A stretch of DNA of 5,955 nt from DATFDN01 sp049591635. Its GTDB lineage: Bacteria > Pseudomonadota > Alphaproteobacteria > Acetobacterales > Acetobacteraceae. Positions 1 through 4,966 of this stretch are shown here, piece by piece. Position 1 is the first letter of the stretch; the number at the start of each line of letters is the position of its first letter. The notes beneath the pieces are model-generated. The model was not told where the DNA came from. It ran no database searches and was given only the letters and a program-made list of their open reading frames with translations. The position numbers and the translations under genes are program-made. Location: NCBI GenBank assembly GCA_049591635.1, contig JBAWFF010000524.1, forward strand, positions 1 through 5,955. Direction: 5' to 3'.

Positions 1-1247
1 TCGCTGCGGCGACGCTCGGCCGCCTGCGCGGCCTGCCGCGCCAAACCGTCAGCGTGGACATGTCCCATGCCGCGACCGAGTTCCACTCCGAGGCCTGGAT
101 GCGGGTGAACGGCGCCCCGCCCGCCGAGCCGTGGGACAAGATCGTCGGCACCTATCCCTGCGGCGACGGCCGGTTCGTCCGGCTGCACACCAACTTCCCG
201 CATCATCGCGACGGCGTGCTCCGCCTGCTCGGCTGCGCGCATGACCGCGACGCGGTGCGGGCGGCACTGGCCGGCTGGACGGCGTTCGCCCTTGAGGACG
301 CGGCGGCCGAGGCCGGGTTGTGCGTGACCGCCATGCGGAGCTTCGCGGAATGGGACGCCCATCCGCAAGGCCGGGCCGTGCGGGCCGAGCCCCTGATCGG
401 CTTCGAGCGTCTCGGCGACGCGCCCCCCGAGCCGCTCGGCCCGGCCGACCGGCCACTCAGCGGCGTCCGCGTCCTTGACCTCACCCGGGTCATCGCCGGT
501 CCGGTCTGCGGACGCACCCTGGCCGCGCACGGCGCGGACGTGCTGCTGATCACCGGGCCGCACCTCTACAACGTGCCGCCGCTGGTCATCGACAGCGGGC
601 GCGGCAAGCGATCGGCCCAGCTCGACCTGCGCGAGCCCGCCGCGCGGGAGACCCTGCGGGGCCTGCTGGCGCAAGCGGACGTGTTCGTGCAGGGCTACCG
701 TCCGGGCGCCATCGCCGGCCGCGGCTTCGCCCCGGCCGAGGCCGCCGCCCTCCGGCCGGGGATCGTCTATGTCTCGCTCTGCGCCTACGGCTATTCCGGG
801 CCGTGGGAGGACCGGCGCGGCTTCGACAGCCTGGTGCAGACCGCGAGCGGCTTCAACGCCGCCGAGGCCGAGGCGGCCGGACAGAACACGCCAAAACCCC
901 TGCCGGTGCAGGCCTTGGACCACGCCTCGGGCCATCTGCTCGCCCTCGGGGCGATGGCCGGTCTCTATCGGCGCGCGACCGAGGGCGGCAGCTGGCACGT
1001 CCGCGTCTCCCTCGCGCGGACCGGCCACTGGTTCCGAGGTCTGGGCCGGGTTCCCCGGGGGTTGGCGTACCCGAAGCCGACCCGGGCCGACATCGCCGGC
1101 TTCCTGGAGGAGAGCGAGTCGGGCTTCGGCCGCCTGTCCTGCGTCCGCCATGCCGCGAAGTTGTCGGCCACGCCCGCGCGCTGGGACCGCCCCAGCGTGA
1201 AGCCGGGAACGGACGAGCCGCGCTGGGATCCCGCCGTGCGTCCCTAG
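1..1247 (+). CDS. Class III CoA-transferase (CaiB/BaiF family), 5'-truncated by window edge
   Basis: Family III CoA-transferases move CoA between carboxylic acids through an aspartyl-CoA intermediate in the cytoplasm; the substrate here cannot be told. The frame is open from base 3, and residues before the first possible GTG (54) already look like family sequence (LRGLPRQTVSVDMSHAA), so the real start lies upstream of the window. From about base 460 the typical N-terminal CaiB block begins (PLSGVRVLDLTRVIAGPVCGR, then GADVL and the DSGRGKRSAQLDL strand). The aspartate at 918-920, in QALDHASG followed by a GAMAGLYRR helix, sits where the catalytic Asp is expected. A CaiB-like segment also precedes this block (DKIVGTYPCGDGRFVRLHTNF), so the protein is probably a tandem-half, roughly 450-residue form. 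The stop TAG (1245-1247) lies inside the target duplication of the inserted element. The C-terminus (WDRPSVKPGTDEPRWDPAVRP) looks natural, so the gene was not cut. Family assignment is firm; substrate is unknown. Confidence 0.88.
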   Translation, partial: AAATLGRLRGLPRQTVSVDMSHAATEFHSEAWMRVNGAPPAEPWDKIVGTYPCGDGRFVRLHTNFPHHRDGVLRLLGCAHDRDAVRAALAGWTAFALEDAAAEAGLCVTAMRSFAEWDAHPQGRAVRAEPLIGFERLGDAPPEPLGPADRPLSGVRVLDLTRVIAGPVCGRTLAAHGADVLLITGPHLYNVPPLVIDSGRGKRSAQLDLREPAARETLRGLLAQADVFVQGYRPGAIAGRGFAPAEAAALRPGIVYVSLCAYGYSGPWEDRRGFDSLVQTASGFNAAEAEAAGQNTPKPLPVQALDHASGHLLALGAMAGLYRRATEGGSWHVRVSLARTGHWFRGLGRVPRGLAYPKPTRADIAGFLEESESGFGRLSCVRHAAKLSATPARWDRPSVKPGTDEPRWDPAVRP

Positions 1248-1248
1248 C
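1243..1248. repeat. Left target-site duplication CCTAGC
   Basis: CCTAGC immediately precedes the TGTAG terminus of the element and is repeated exactly after the CTACA terminus at 3929-3934. It contains the TAG stop of the CoA-transferase. The match is exactly six bases: the next bases differ on both sides. It fits the NCTAGN target and 6-bp duplication described for IS481-type elements. Confidence 0.85.
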
Positions 1249-1410
1249 TGTAGGCACTTGCAATCATCGGCGCTCGTGCTCGCAAACGGAGCGGATTTCT
1301 GCTCGGACTCGCTGACAATGGGCCAGCATCGTGCTCAGATTATCTGCCACTGTGCTCGCCATCATCGGGTCGTGCTCGCCAACGGAGGCTTGTGCTCACA
1401 ATCCGTGCCA
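1249..1410 (+). repeat. Outer left end (A): long terminal inverted repeat with seven octamers
   Basis: This end is the inverted partner of 3766-3928 over its whole length. Octamers of the GTGCTCRC type, some imperfect, lie near 1256-1263, 1276-1283, 1300-1307, 1331-1338, 1352-1359, 1372-1379 and 1392-1399, about 20-30 bases apart. The stretches between them are also shared with the right end (for example TTATCTGCC, CATCATCGG and CAATCCGTGCC). Homology stops after GTGCCA at 1410. Such arrays are expected to be transposase binding sites; that role is inferred. Confidence 0.85.
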
Positions 1411-1507
1411 GCGGGATTTTCGAGCGTCCGAGAGGCGGTTGACGGTTCTCGATAGCCAAGCGATTTGGAATGGCCTTCAAGGAGAATGCACGGGGCGTCT
1501 GCGTCCT

Positions 1508-1531
1508 CGCCGATGATTGCGAGCGGCTACA
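1508..1531 (-). repeat. Inner end B: short terminal inverted repeat
   Basis: The reverse complement begins TGTAGCCGCTCGCAATCATC and continues GGCG, matching end A at 21 of 24 positions. Beyond 24 bases the similarity is lost, so this end lacks the octamer array seen at both outer ends. It marks the left border of the passenger segment. Confidence 0.75.
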
Positions 1532-1612
1532 CCCAGGGTCGGGGAGCCTTTAGGGGCGGGAAGAACGATCCGCCCGAAGCCGACTGTCCGGGTTTCTCCG
1601 TCGCCGGGGGCC

Positions 1613-2836
1613 TTACTCGGGGTATCTCTCCTCCTCGGGTTGGCTCTCCTCGGTCTGCGGAACCTCCTGGTGGAACAGGACCATGGCAAGGATGTTGCCG
1701 GGCTCGGATGTTGCGTCGCTGCGCAGGACCGCCACCTCGCCGGCGACCCCGCTCGTGTACTCCGCAACGACCTCGCCAAAGGCATTGCGCTGAATGGCCA
1801 CTTTCTGGCCGGGCTCGACCATGTCGTTCAGCTTGACCAGAGCCTCCACGAACCCACCCTGGGTCGCCAAGACCGGGAAGGCGCTGTTGCCGATGAAAAG
1901 CCCCGAATCCTTGCCCGTGCGCCCCATGGCGCCCTGGATCACGCCGTGCAGCTTGAGGACGTTCATCGTGCCCTCGACGAAGAGCGCGATCATCTCACGG
2001 TCGAAGATGCGCGCCCTGCCAATCTCCGGGGTGAACGCCGGGATGCCTGCGGCTATCAATTCTCTGGCCAACACGCCGGGATAGGTTGGATCATCCCAGA
2101 CATGGTCGATGGGGTAGAGCTCCATCATCGTCTTGACCTCGGGCCGGTTCATCTCGCCGATGTTCATTGCAGTAATGTCCAGTCCGGTCGTCCCGGTATG
2201 GAAGTCGATTGCGATATCGGCATTCGGCTTGAAGAGTCGGTTGAAGAGAATCCCGGCCTGGCGGCTCGTTGCACTGGCGCCGGTCTCATTCCCGGGCCAT
2301 TCGCGGTTCATGTCGATGAGGCCGACGCCGCGGCCCGAATTTGACCACCGGCGCGACATGCCTTCGAGTGCCAGGCGCGACACGTCCGTGACCGCCATGA
2401 CCGTTCCCGACATCTCCGCCGAATGGAGTTGGCTCGTCACGGTCTGGACCGTGTGGACCGAGCTCATTTCGTCACCATGCACACCGCTGGTGAGGAGTAT
2501 GCGCTTGCCCGGCCGGGCTCCCTTGACGACGATGACGGAGACATACCAGTGCTGACCCGCCGGCATCTGGACGCCCTGAAAGTAGAAGAGATGCCGTCCA
2601 GGCTCGAGGTCACTGACGTCGAGTGCACTGATGACCTTTTTCCCCTGGATCACGTCGCCGGTATAGACCGTTCCCTGAGAGGCACGACGCGTAGCAGTGT
2701 CGGCAGCCGTCGTCGCTGCAGCCTGGGCGTCGGCAATCGTGGCGGTTGCCACGAGGGCGGCCGAAGCGCCGGCCGCCGCAAGCGAAGAGACCATGAAGTC
2801 TCGGCGATCGAGGCCGCCCGTGGATTTATTCGGCAT
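1613..2836 (-). CDS. Tat-exported zinc hydrolase, succinylglutamate desuccinylase/aspartoacylase (M14-like) family
   Basis: A 407-residue protein predicted to cleave an N-acyl or amide bond with a zinc-bound water, acting outside the cytoplasm; the true substrate is unknown. Residues 1-38 form a Tat signal: twin arginines R11-R12 (DRRDFMVSSLAAAGA), a hydrophobic alanine-rich segment, and a likely cleavage site near ADAQ. The catalytic domain shows the family pattern: zinc ligands H120 and E123 (GVHGDEM) and H213 (DFHTGTTG), N177-R178 (DMNREWPG) for substrate carboxylate binding, and E271 (TPEIG) as the likely general base. Residues about 310-390 form the AstE-type beta-barrel tail (GGFVEALVKLNDMVEPGQKVA), followed by an acidic end. 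The frame is open further upstream to 3403, but ATG 2836 is chosen for its AAGGAGA site and the Tat signal. By eye it is less GC-rich than the flanking genes, consistent with transfer. It is the passenger of the composite element and starts only 22 bases from end C. Confidence 0.88.
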   Translation of the reverse strand: MPNKSTGGLDRRDFMVSSLAAAGASAALVATATIADAQAAATTAADTATRRASQGTVYTGDVIQGKKVISALDVSDLEPGRHLFYFQGVQMPAGQHWYVSVIVVKGARPGKRILLTSGVHGDEMSSVHTVQTVTSQLHSAEMSGTVMAVTDVSRLALEGMSRRWSNSGRGVGLIDMNREWPGNETGASATSRQAGILFNRLFKPNADIAIDFHTGTTGLDITAMNIGEMNRPEVKTMMELYPIDHVWDDPTYPGVLARELIAAGIPAFTPEIGRARIFDREMIALFVEGTMNVLKLHGVIQGAMGRTGKDSGLFIGNSAFPVLATQGGFVEALVKLNDMVEPGQKVAIQRNAFGEVVAEYTSGVAGEVAVLRSDATSEPGNILAMVLFHQEVPQTEESQPEEERYPE

Positions 2837-2842
2837 CGAAAG

Positions 2843-2849
2843 TCTCCTT
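2843..2849 (-). promoter_or_regulatory. Ribosome binding site of the Tat hydrolase
   Basis: On the - strand AAGGAGA lies six bases before ATG 2836. It fixes the start and excludes the much longer open frame extending to 3403. No promoter fits in the 9 bases left before the element end at 2859, so the promoter must lie in the adjoining element. Confidence 0.8.
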
Positions 2850-2858
2850 GTCCACACC

Positions 2859-2943
2859 TGTAGCTGCTCGCAATCATCGACACTTGTGCTCGCAAACAGC
2901 CCGAATCCTGCTCGGATTGGCTGACAATGGGGTGACGTTCGTG
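2859..2943 (+). repeat. Inner end C: shortened terminal repeat of the right-arm element
   Basis: It starts TGTAGCTGCTCGCAATCATC and continues GACA, matching the reverse complement of end D at about 39 of the first 42 positions, including CTCGCAAACAGC. TGCTCGGATTGGCTGAC is also shared. Similarity ends near GTTCGTG at 2943, so only the first three octamers remain (near 2866, 2886 and 2909) and the other four seen in the outer ends are absent. Bases 2944-2991, up to the recombinase stop, show nothing recognisable. Confidence 0.8.
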
Positions 2944-2991
2944 GTCCGGCGCAGATCGACCAGCGCCTCGCCCGGCGGGCGTTTCGAGCGG

Positions 2992-3585
2992 TTAGCCATG
3001 CACGGCAGCGTCCGCGGCATCTTTGCCGGCGCCGCCCTTGCCGAGGTGGCGGTAGAGGGTAGCGACCGACACGCCCATGCGCTTGGCCACGTCGCGCACC
3101 GGCAGCTTGCCCTCCTTCATCAGAGCGCGCGCCGCGGTGACGTCGGCCGCCTTGAATGCTGAGGGACGCCCACCCTTGCGGCCGCGGCGGCGTGCCTCGG
3201 CAAGACCGGCCGCGGTTCGTTCGCGGATGAGGGCACGCTCGAACTGCGCGATCGCTCCGAATACGTGGAACACGAGCATGCCCCCGGGCGTCGTCGTGTC
3301 GATGCTCTCGGTCAGCGACACCAGACCGATCCCGCGTTCTTCGAGTTCCTCCGCCGTGGTGATCAGCTTCTTCAGCGAGCGAGCAAGCCGGTCGAGTTTC
3401 CATACCACCAGCACGTCGCCCTGGCGCAGCACGTCCCGCAGAACGCGGGCCAGCTCAGGCCGATCTGCCTTCGCGCCGGACGCCTTTTCGGTAAGCACCT
3501 TTTCACAACCGGCATGGCGGAGCGCCTCCAGTTGGAGCGCGGGTGACTGGTCGGCCGTGCTGACCCTGGCGTAGCCGACCCGCAT
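2992..3585 (-). CDS. Small serine recombinase (resolvase/invertase family)
   Basis: A 197-residue site-specific recombinase, the normal length for Tn3-type resolvases and Hin/Gin invertases. The catalytic domain starts at once: YARVSTADQ with the nucleophile S9 and R7, then KLDRLARSLKK with R66 and R69, completing the active-site arginines. The E-helix core FGAIAQFERALIRERTAAG (residues 109-127) is followed by the DNA-contacting arm RRRGRKGGRP and a C-terminal helix-turn-helix, DVAKRMGVSVATLYRHLG (165-182), so the protein looks intact. The start ATG has only a weak GGGGCAG upstream. It likely resolves cointegrates or inverts DNA within the element; the family alone does not say which. It does not itself explain transposition, which left a duplication typical of a DDE transposase. 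The downstream hydrolase lies on the same strand 155 bases away and may be co-transcribed. Confidence 0.92.
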   Translation of the reverse strand: MRVGYARVSTADQSPALQLEALRHAGCEKVLTEKASGAKADRPELARVLRDVLRQGDVLVVWKLDRLARSLKKLITTAEELEERGIGLVSLTESIDTTTPGGMLVFHVFGAIAQFERALIRERTAAGLAEARRRGRKGGRPSAFKAADVTAARALMKEGKLPVRDVAKRMGVSVATLYRHLGKGGAGKDAADAAVHG

Positions 3586-3595
3586 GGCTGCCCCG

Positions 3596-3659
3596 TGTTC
3601 TCAAAAGCCGTCAAACCCGTAGCCTTTCAGAACGAGGCAATCAAGAACAATTTTGAGAA
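3596..3659. other. Candidate recombination (res-like) site upstream of the serine recombinase
   Basis: TTCTCAAAA at 3598-3606 and TTTTGAGAA at 3651-3659 are perfect 9-base inverted repeats. A further partial copy, TTTCAGAAC, lies at 3625-3633, giving an imperfect palindrome with the first. The AT-richer tract sits directly before the recombinase start, where resolvases usually have their site. No 28-bp site I could be proven. Bases 3660-3765 show no gene or clear signal. Confidence 0.4.
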
Positions 3660-3765
3660 GAAGACCGTGGCTCAAAGCGCGGTTCCGGCTTCACACGCCG
3701 GAGGCTCTTCGCAAACGTTGGCTTTCGAGAGACTGAGGCTACCACTCACCGGCAATCCGGATCAT

Positions 3766-3928
3766 TGGCACGGATTGTGAGCACAGGTCTCCGGTGGCGA
3801 GTGCGAGCCGATGATGGCGAGCACAGAGGCAGATAATGTGAGCACGAACGCCGCCTCCTGGTCAGCCAATCCGAGCAGGATTCGGCGCTGTTTGCGAGCG
3901 CGAGTGTCGATGATTGCGAGCGGCTACA
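3766..3928 (-). repeat. Outer right end (D): long terminal inverted repeat with seven octamers
   Basis: This is the reverse-complement counterpart of end A. Copies of GTGAGCAC/GCGAGCAC-type octamers lie near 3777-3784, 3797-3804, 3817-3824, 3838-3845, 3871-3877, 3894-3901 and 3916-3923, with the same order and spacing as in end A apart from one extra base between the third and fourth. The terminus is CTACA at 3924-3928. It is the inferred transposase recognition end. Confidence 0.85.
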
Positions 3929-3934
3929 CCTAGC
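3929..3934. repeat. Right target-site duplication CCTAGC
   Basis: A second exact copy of the bases at 1243-1248. Read on the - strand it supplies the TAG stop (3930-3932) of the lytic transglycosylase, so duplication of the target restored both genes' stops. Confidence 0.85.
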
Positions 3935-4706
3935 GGCGGGTGAAGAAGGACACCCTCGGCATCGACACCACCCGCACCGGCATCGCCCGATAGGCGGCCA
4001 GCGAGCGCCCGACTGGCGCGCTGCCGCCCATTGTCATGGACCTCACCCCCGGGTGGAATCCCCCGACGCCGCCCGCCGCCCCGAACGGCGTCCCCAGGGG
4101 CGTGTCCAGGCTCGCCGACCAGGCGCGGGCGATCGCGGTTGGCGAGGCCGCCCCCGCGCGCCGCTGTTCCTCCGGCAAGGCGGCCAGCACCTTCCGCTGA
4201 TACTCCGCGCCCAACACCGGGGTCGCCGAATGGTACATTCCGGCCGCCTTGCTCCAGTCGCCCGTCTGGTCGTGCAATTCGTTCAGGAACCGGGCCGCGT
4301 AGGCGGCGTTGGCGGCCGGATCGAACGCCGCTTCCAGGCTCGGGAACGCATTGGGATGCTGCTGGAGGTTGACCTGCATGCACCCGACGTCGATGGACCG
4401 GATGCCCTGGGCCTGGAATTGGCGTACCGCGGCGACCGCCGCCGCCTTCGTCGGATAGAAATACCCGGTTCCCTCGACGTCGGCGGACCAGGGCCACGGC
4501 TCGGTCTCTCCGCTCACGGGATCACGCCGCCCGCTCTCGACTCGGGCGATGGCGCCGAGCAAGCCGGGCGGCACGCCGCCCGCCCGCTCCGCCGCCGCGA
4601 CCGCGCCGCGGCATTCCGAATCAGCCAGCGGGGTCGCCGTCATCGCCACGGCAGGCCGCAGGAGGAGCAAGGAAGCCAGGAGGGACAGCAATCCAAGGCG
4701 GCGCAT
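3930..4706 (-). CDS. Secreted lytic transglycosylase (SLT domain)
   Basis: A 258-residue enzyme predicted to cleave the glycan strand of peptidoglycan in the periplasm. Residues 1-21 are a signal peptide (MRRLGLLSLLASLLLLRPAVA) with likely cleavage after AVA; no lipobox cysteine is seen. The SLT domain runs from about 30 to 175: catalytic Glu E57 in AIARVESG, the GCMQVN core at 108-113, the YAARFLNEL helix at 136-144, and DWSKAAGMYHSATP (150-163) with Y158 of the usual AxxYN-like region, followed by EYQRKV. Residues after about 185 are low-complexity Ala/Gly/Pro sequence of no clear fold. The start has a poor Shine-Dalgarno sequence, but the signal peptide supports it. Before the insertion this gene converged directly with the CoA-transferase. 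Its specific job (cell-wall remodelling, flagellum or secretion-system assembly) cannot be told from this window. Confidence 0.88.
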   Translation of the reverse strand: MRRLGLLSLLASLLLLRPAVAMTATPLADSECRGAVAAAERAGGVPPGLLGAIARVESGRRDPVSGETEPWPWSADVEGTGYFYPTKAAAVAAVRQFQAQGIRSIDVGCMQVNLQQHPNAFPSLEAAFDPAANAAYAARFLNELHDQTGDWSKAAGMYHSATPVLGAEYQRKVLAALPEEQRRAGAASPTAIARAWSASLDTPLGTPFGAAGGVGGFHPGVRSMTMGGSAPVGRSLAAYRAMPVRVVSMPRVSFFTRR

Positions 4707-4784
4707 CAGGGGAGCGTAGCGGGCAGCGATGAATGGACCGTTACTCCGTCCGCTCTCTCGGCAATGCTGCGATGCAAAAAAACG

Positions 4785-4813
4785 CTTGCGGTCCGACCGT
4801 ACCGCTCCTATGT
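4785..4813 (+). promoter_or_regulatory. Promoter of the small RNA
   Basis: CTTGCG (4785-4790) and CTATGT (4808-4813) are separated by exactly 17 bases, close to the alphaproteobacterial housekeeping consensus CTTGAC-17-CTATAT. Transcription would begin about 4820, directly at the base of the first RNA hairpin. Bases 4707-4784, between the divergent transglycosylase and this promoter, hold no other clear signal. Confidence 0.6.
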
Positions 4814-4819
4814 GTGCAG

Positions 4820-4905
4820 TGCAGCAACGCGGTTCGCCGCCTTGTCTGCTTCTTGGACGTTTCCTCCCTAAACTTGGCGGTGCCGCAAGGCACCGCCATT
4901 TTTTT
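4820..4905 (+). ncRNA. Trans-acting small RNA, suhB/MmgR (alpha-r8)-like
   Basis: An RNA of about 86 nt is predicted from the promoter to the U tract. Its 5' hairpin (4821-4849) pairs GCAG with CTGC, CAA with TTG, and GCGG with CCGC around a TTCG tetraloop. An unpaired linker follows (4850-4875) containing CCTCCC at 4863-4868, an anti-Shine-Dalgarno-type seed. The terminator hairpin ends it. This arrangement, together with the linker wording TTGGACGTTTCCTCCC, resembles from memory the alphaproteobacterial suhB/MmgR RNAs, which are Hfq-associated. Likely role: base-pairing to ribosome binding sites of target mRNAs. The structure is seen in the sequence; the family name rests on recall, and targets are unknown. 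Confidence 0.65.
4876..4905 (+). terminator. Strong intrinsic terminator of the small RNA
   Basis: A perfect 9-bp GC-rich stem (GGCGGTGCC with GGCACCGCC) closes a GCAA tetraloop and is followed by A and seven Ts. It would stop + strand transcripts before the fusion gene, which therefore needs its own promoter. Confidence 0.93.
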
Positions 4906-4919
4906 CACCCGGCCGGCGC

Positions 4920-4949
4920 CTTGTTAACCACCGTGCCGGCGGGCAAATT
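4920..4949 (+). promoter_or_regulatory. Possible weak promoter of the CoA-binding/PLP fusion gene
   Basis: CTTGTT (4920-4925) and CAAATT (4944-4949) are 18 bases apart. It is the only candidate in the 61 bases between the terminator and the gene start. It would give a leader of about 10 bases, consistent with the lack of a clear Shine-Dalgarno sequence. Weak evidence. Confidence 0.25.
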
Positions 4950-4966
4950 GCGCCGCCACGCCGCGG

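Larger units (their letters stand above)
1249..1531. mobile_element. 283-bp mini-element A-B, left arm of the composite
   Basis: The segment is bounded by TGTAG at 1249 and CTACA at 1531, and its outermost 24 bases match as inverted repeats at 21 of 24 positions, both reading ATCATCGGCG. It holds no convincing gene. Bases 1411-1507, inside the long left end, are of unknown origin: the frame from ATG 1470 gives only a 28-residue peptide, and an AAGGAGA-ATG at about 1479-1487 opens a frame that runs into the hydrolase antisense. It has no target duplication of its own (CCTAGC before, CCCAGG after), so either it did not arrive separately at this spot or its duplication has been lost. Confidence 0.6.
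1249..3928. mobile_element. Transposase-less composite transposon, IS481/IS21-like ends
   Basis: The unit starts TGTAG and ends CTACA, has 162-163 bp inverted ends with seven iterated octamers each, and is flanked by a perfect 6-bp duplication. Inside are a 283-bp mini-element, a passenger hydrolase gene, and a second element with a serine recombinase. No transposase or helper ATPase gene is visible in any frame, so movement must have used a transposase supplied in trans. TG...CA ends with repeated subterminal motifs are typical of IS21-like elements; the CTAG target and 6-bp duplication are typical of IS481. The boundaries are well supported by the duplication and by reconstruction of the two flanking genes. 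The family name is inference. Confidence 0.8.
2859..3928. mobile_element. 1,070-bp element C-D with serine recombinase, right arm of the composite
   Basis: The unit is bounded by TGTAG (2859) and CTACA (3928), with both termini reading ATCATCGACA, unlike the GGCG variant of the left arm. Its only gene is the recombinase at 2992-3585. It has no duplication of its own: the bases before 2859 (CACACC) do not match CCTAGC after 3928. It therefore appears to have come in as part of the larger unit. Confidence 0.6.

Noticed and set aside
1249..1410. CRISPR-like array from evenly spaced repeats
   Set aside because: Repeats are only about 8 bases, imperfect, and the spacers are shared with the opposite end, so this is a transposon end and not an array.
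1470..1556. 28-residue peptide from ATG 1470 as the tail of a lost transposase
   Set aside because: It runs into end B and is short; I could not recognise a transposase C-terminus in it.
1532..1612. Intrinsic terminator for the hydrolase on the - strand
   Set aside because: GC-rich stretches are present, but no stem followed by a T run was found.
1517..2344. 275-residue + strand frame over the hydrolase
   Set aside because: It is antisense to the hydrolase, starts inside the element end, and shows no recognisable domain.
1613..3403. 596-residue - strand open frame as one protein
   Set aside because: Its first 189 residues overlap the recombinase in another frame and look like shadow sequence. 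The AAGGAGA site and Tat signal place the real start at 2836.
1249..3928. Tn3-family transposon, suggested by the resolvase-type recombinase
   Set aside because: The ends do not start with the GGGG-type Tn3 inverted repeat, no Tn3 transposase is present, and the duplication is 6 bp, not 5.
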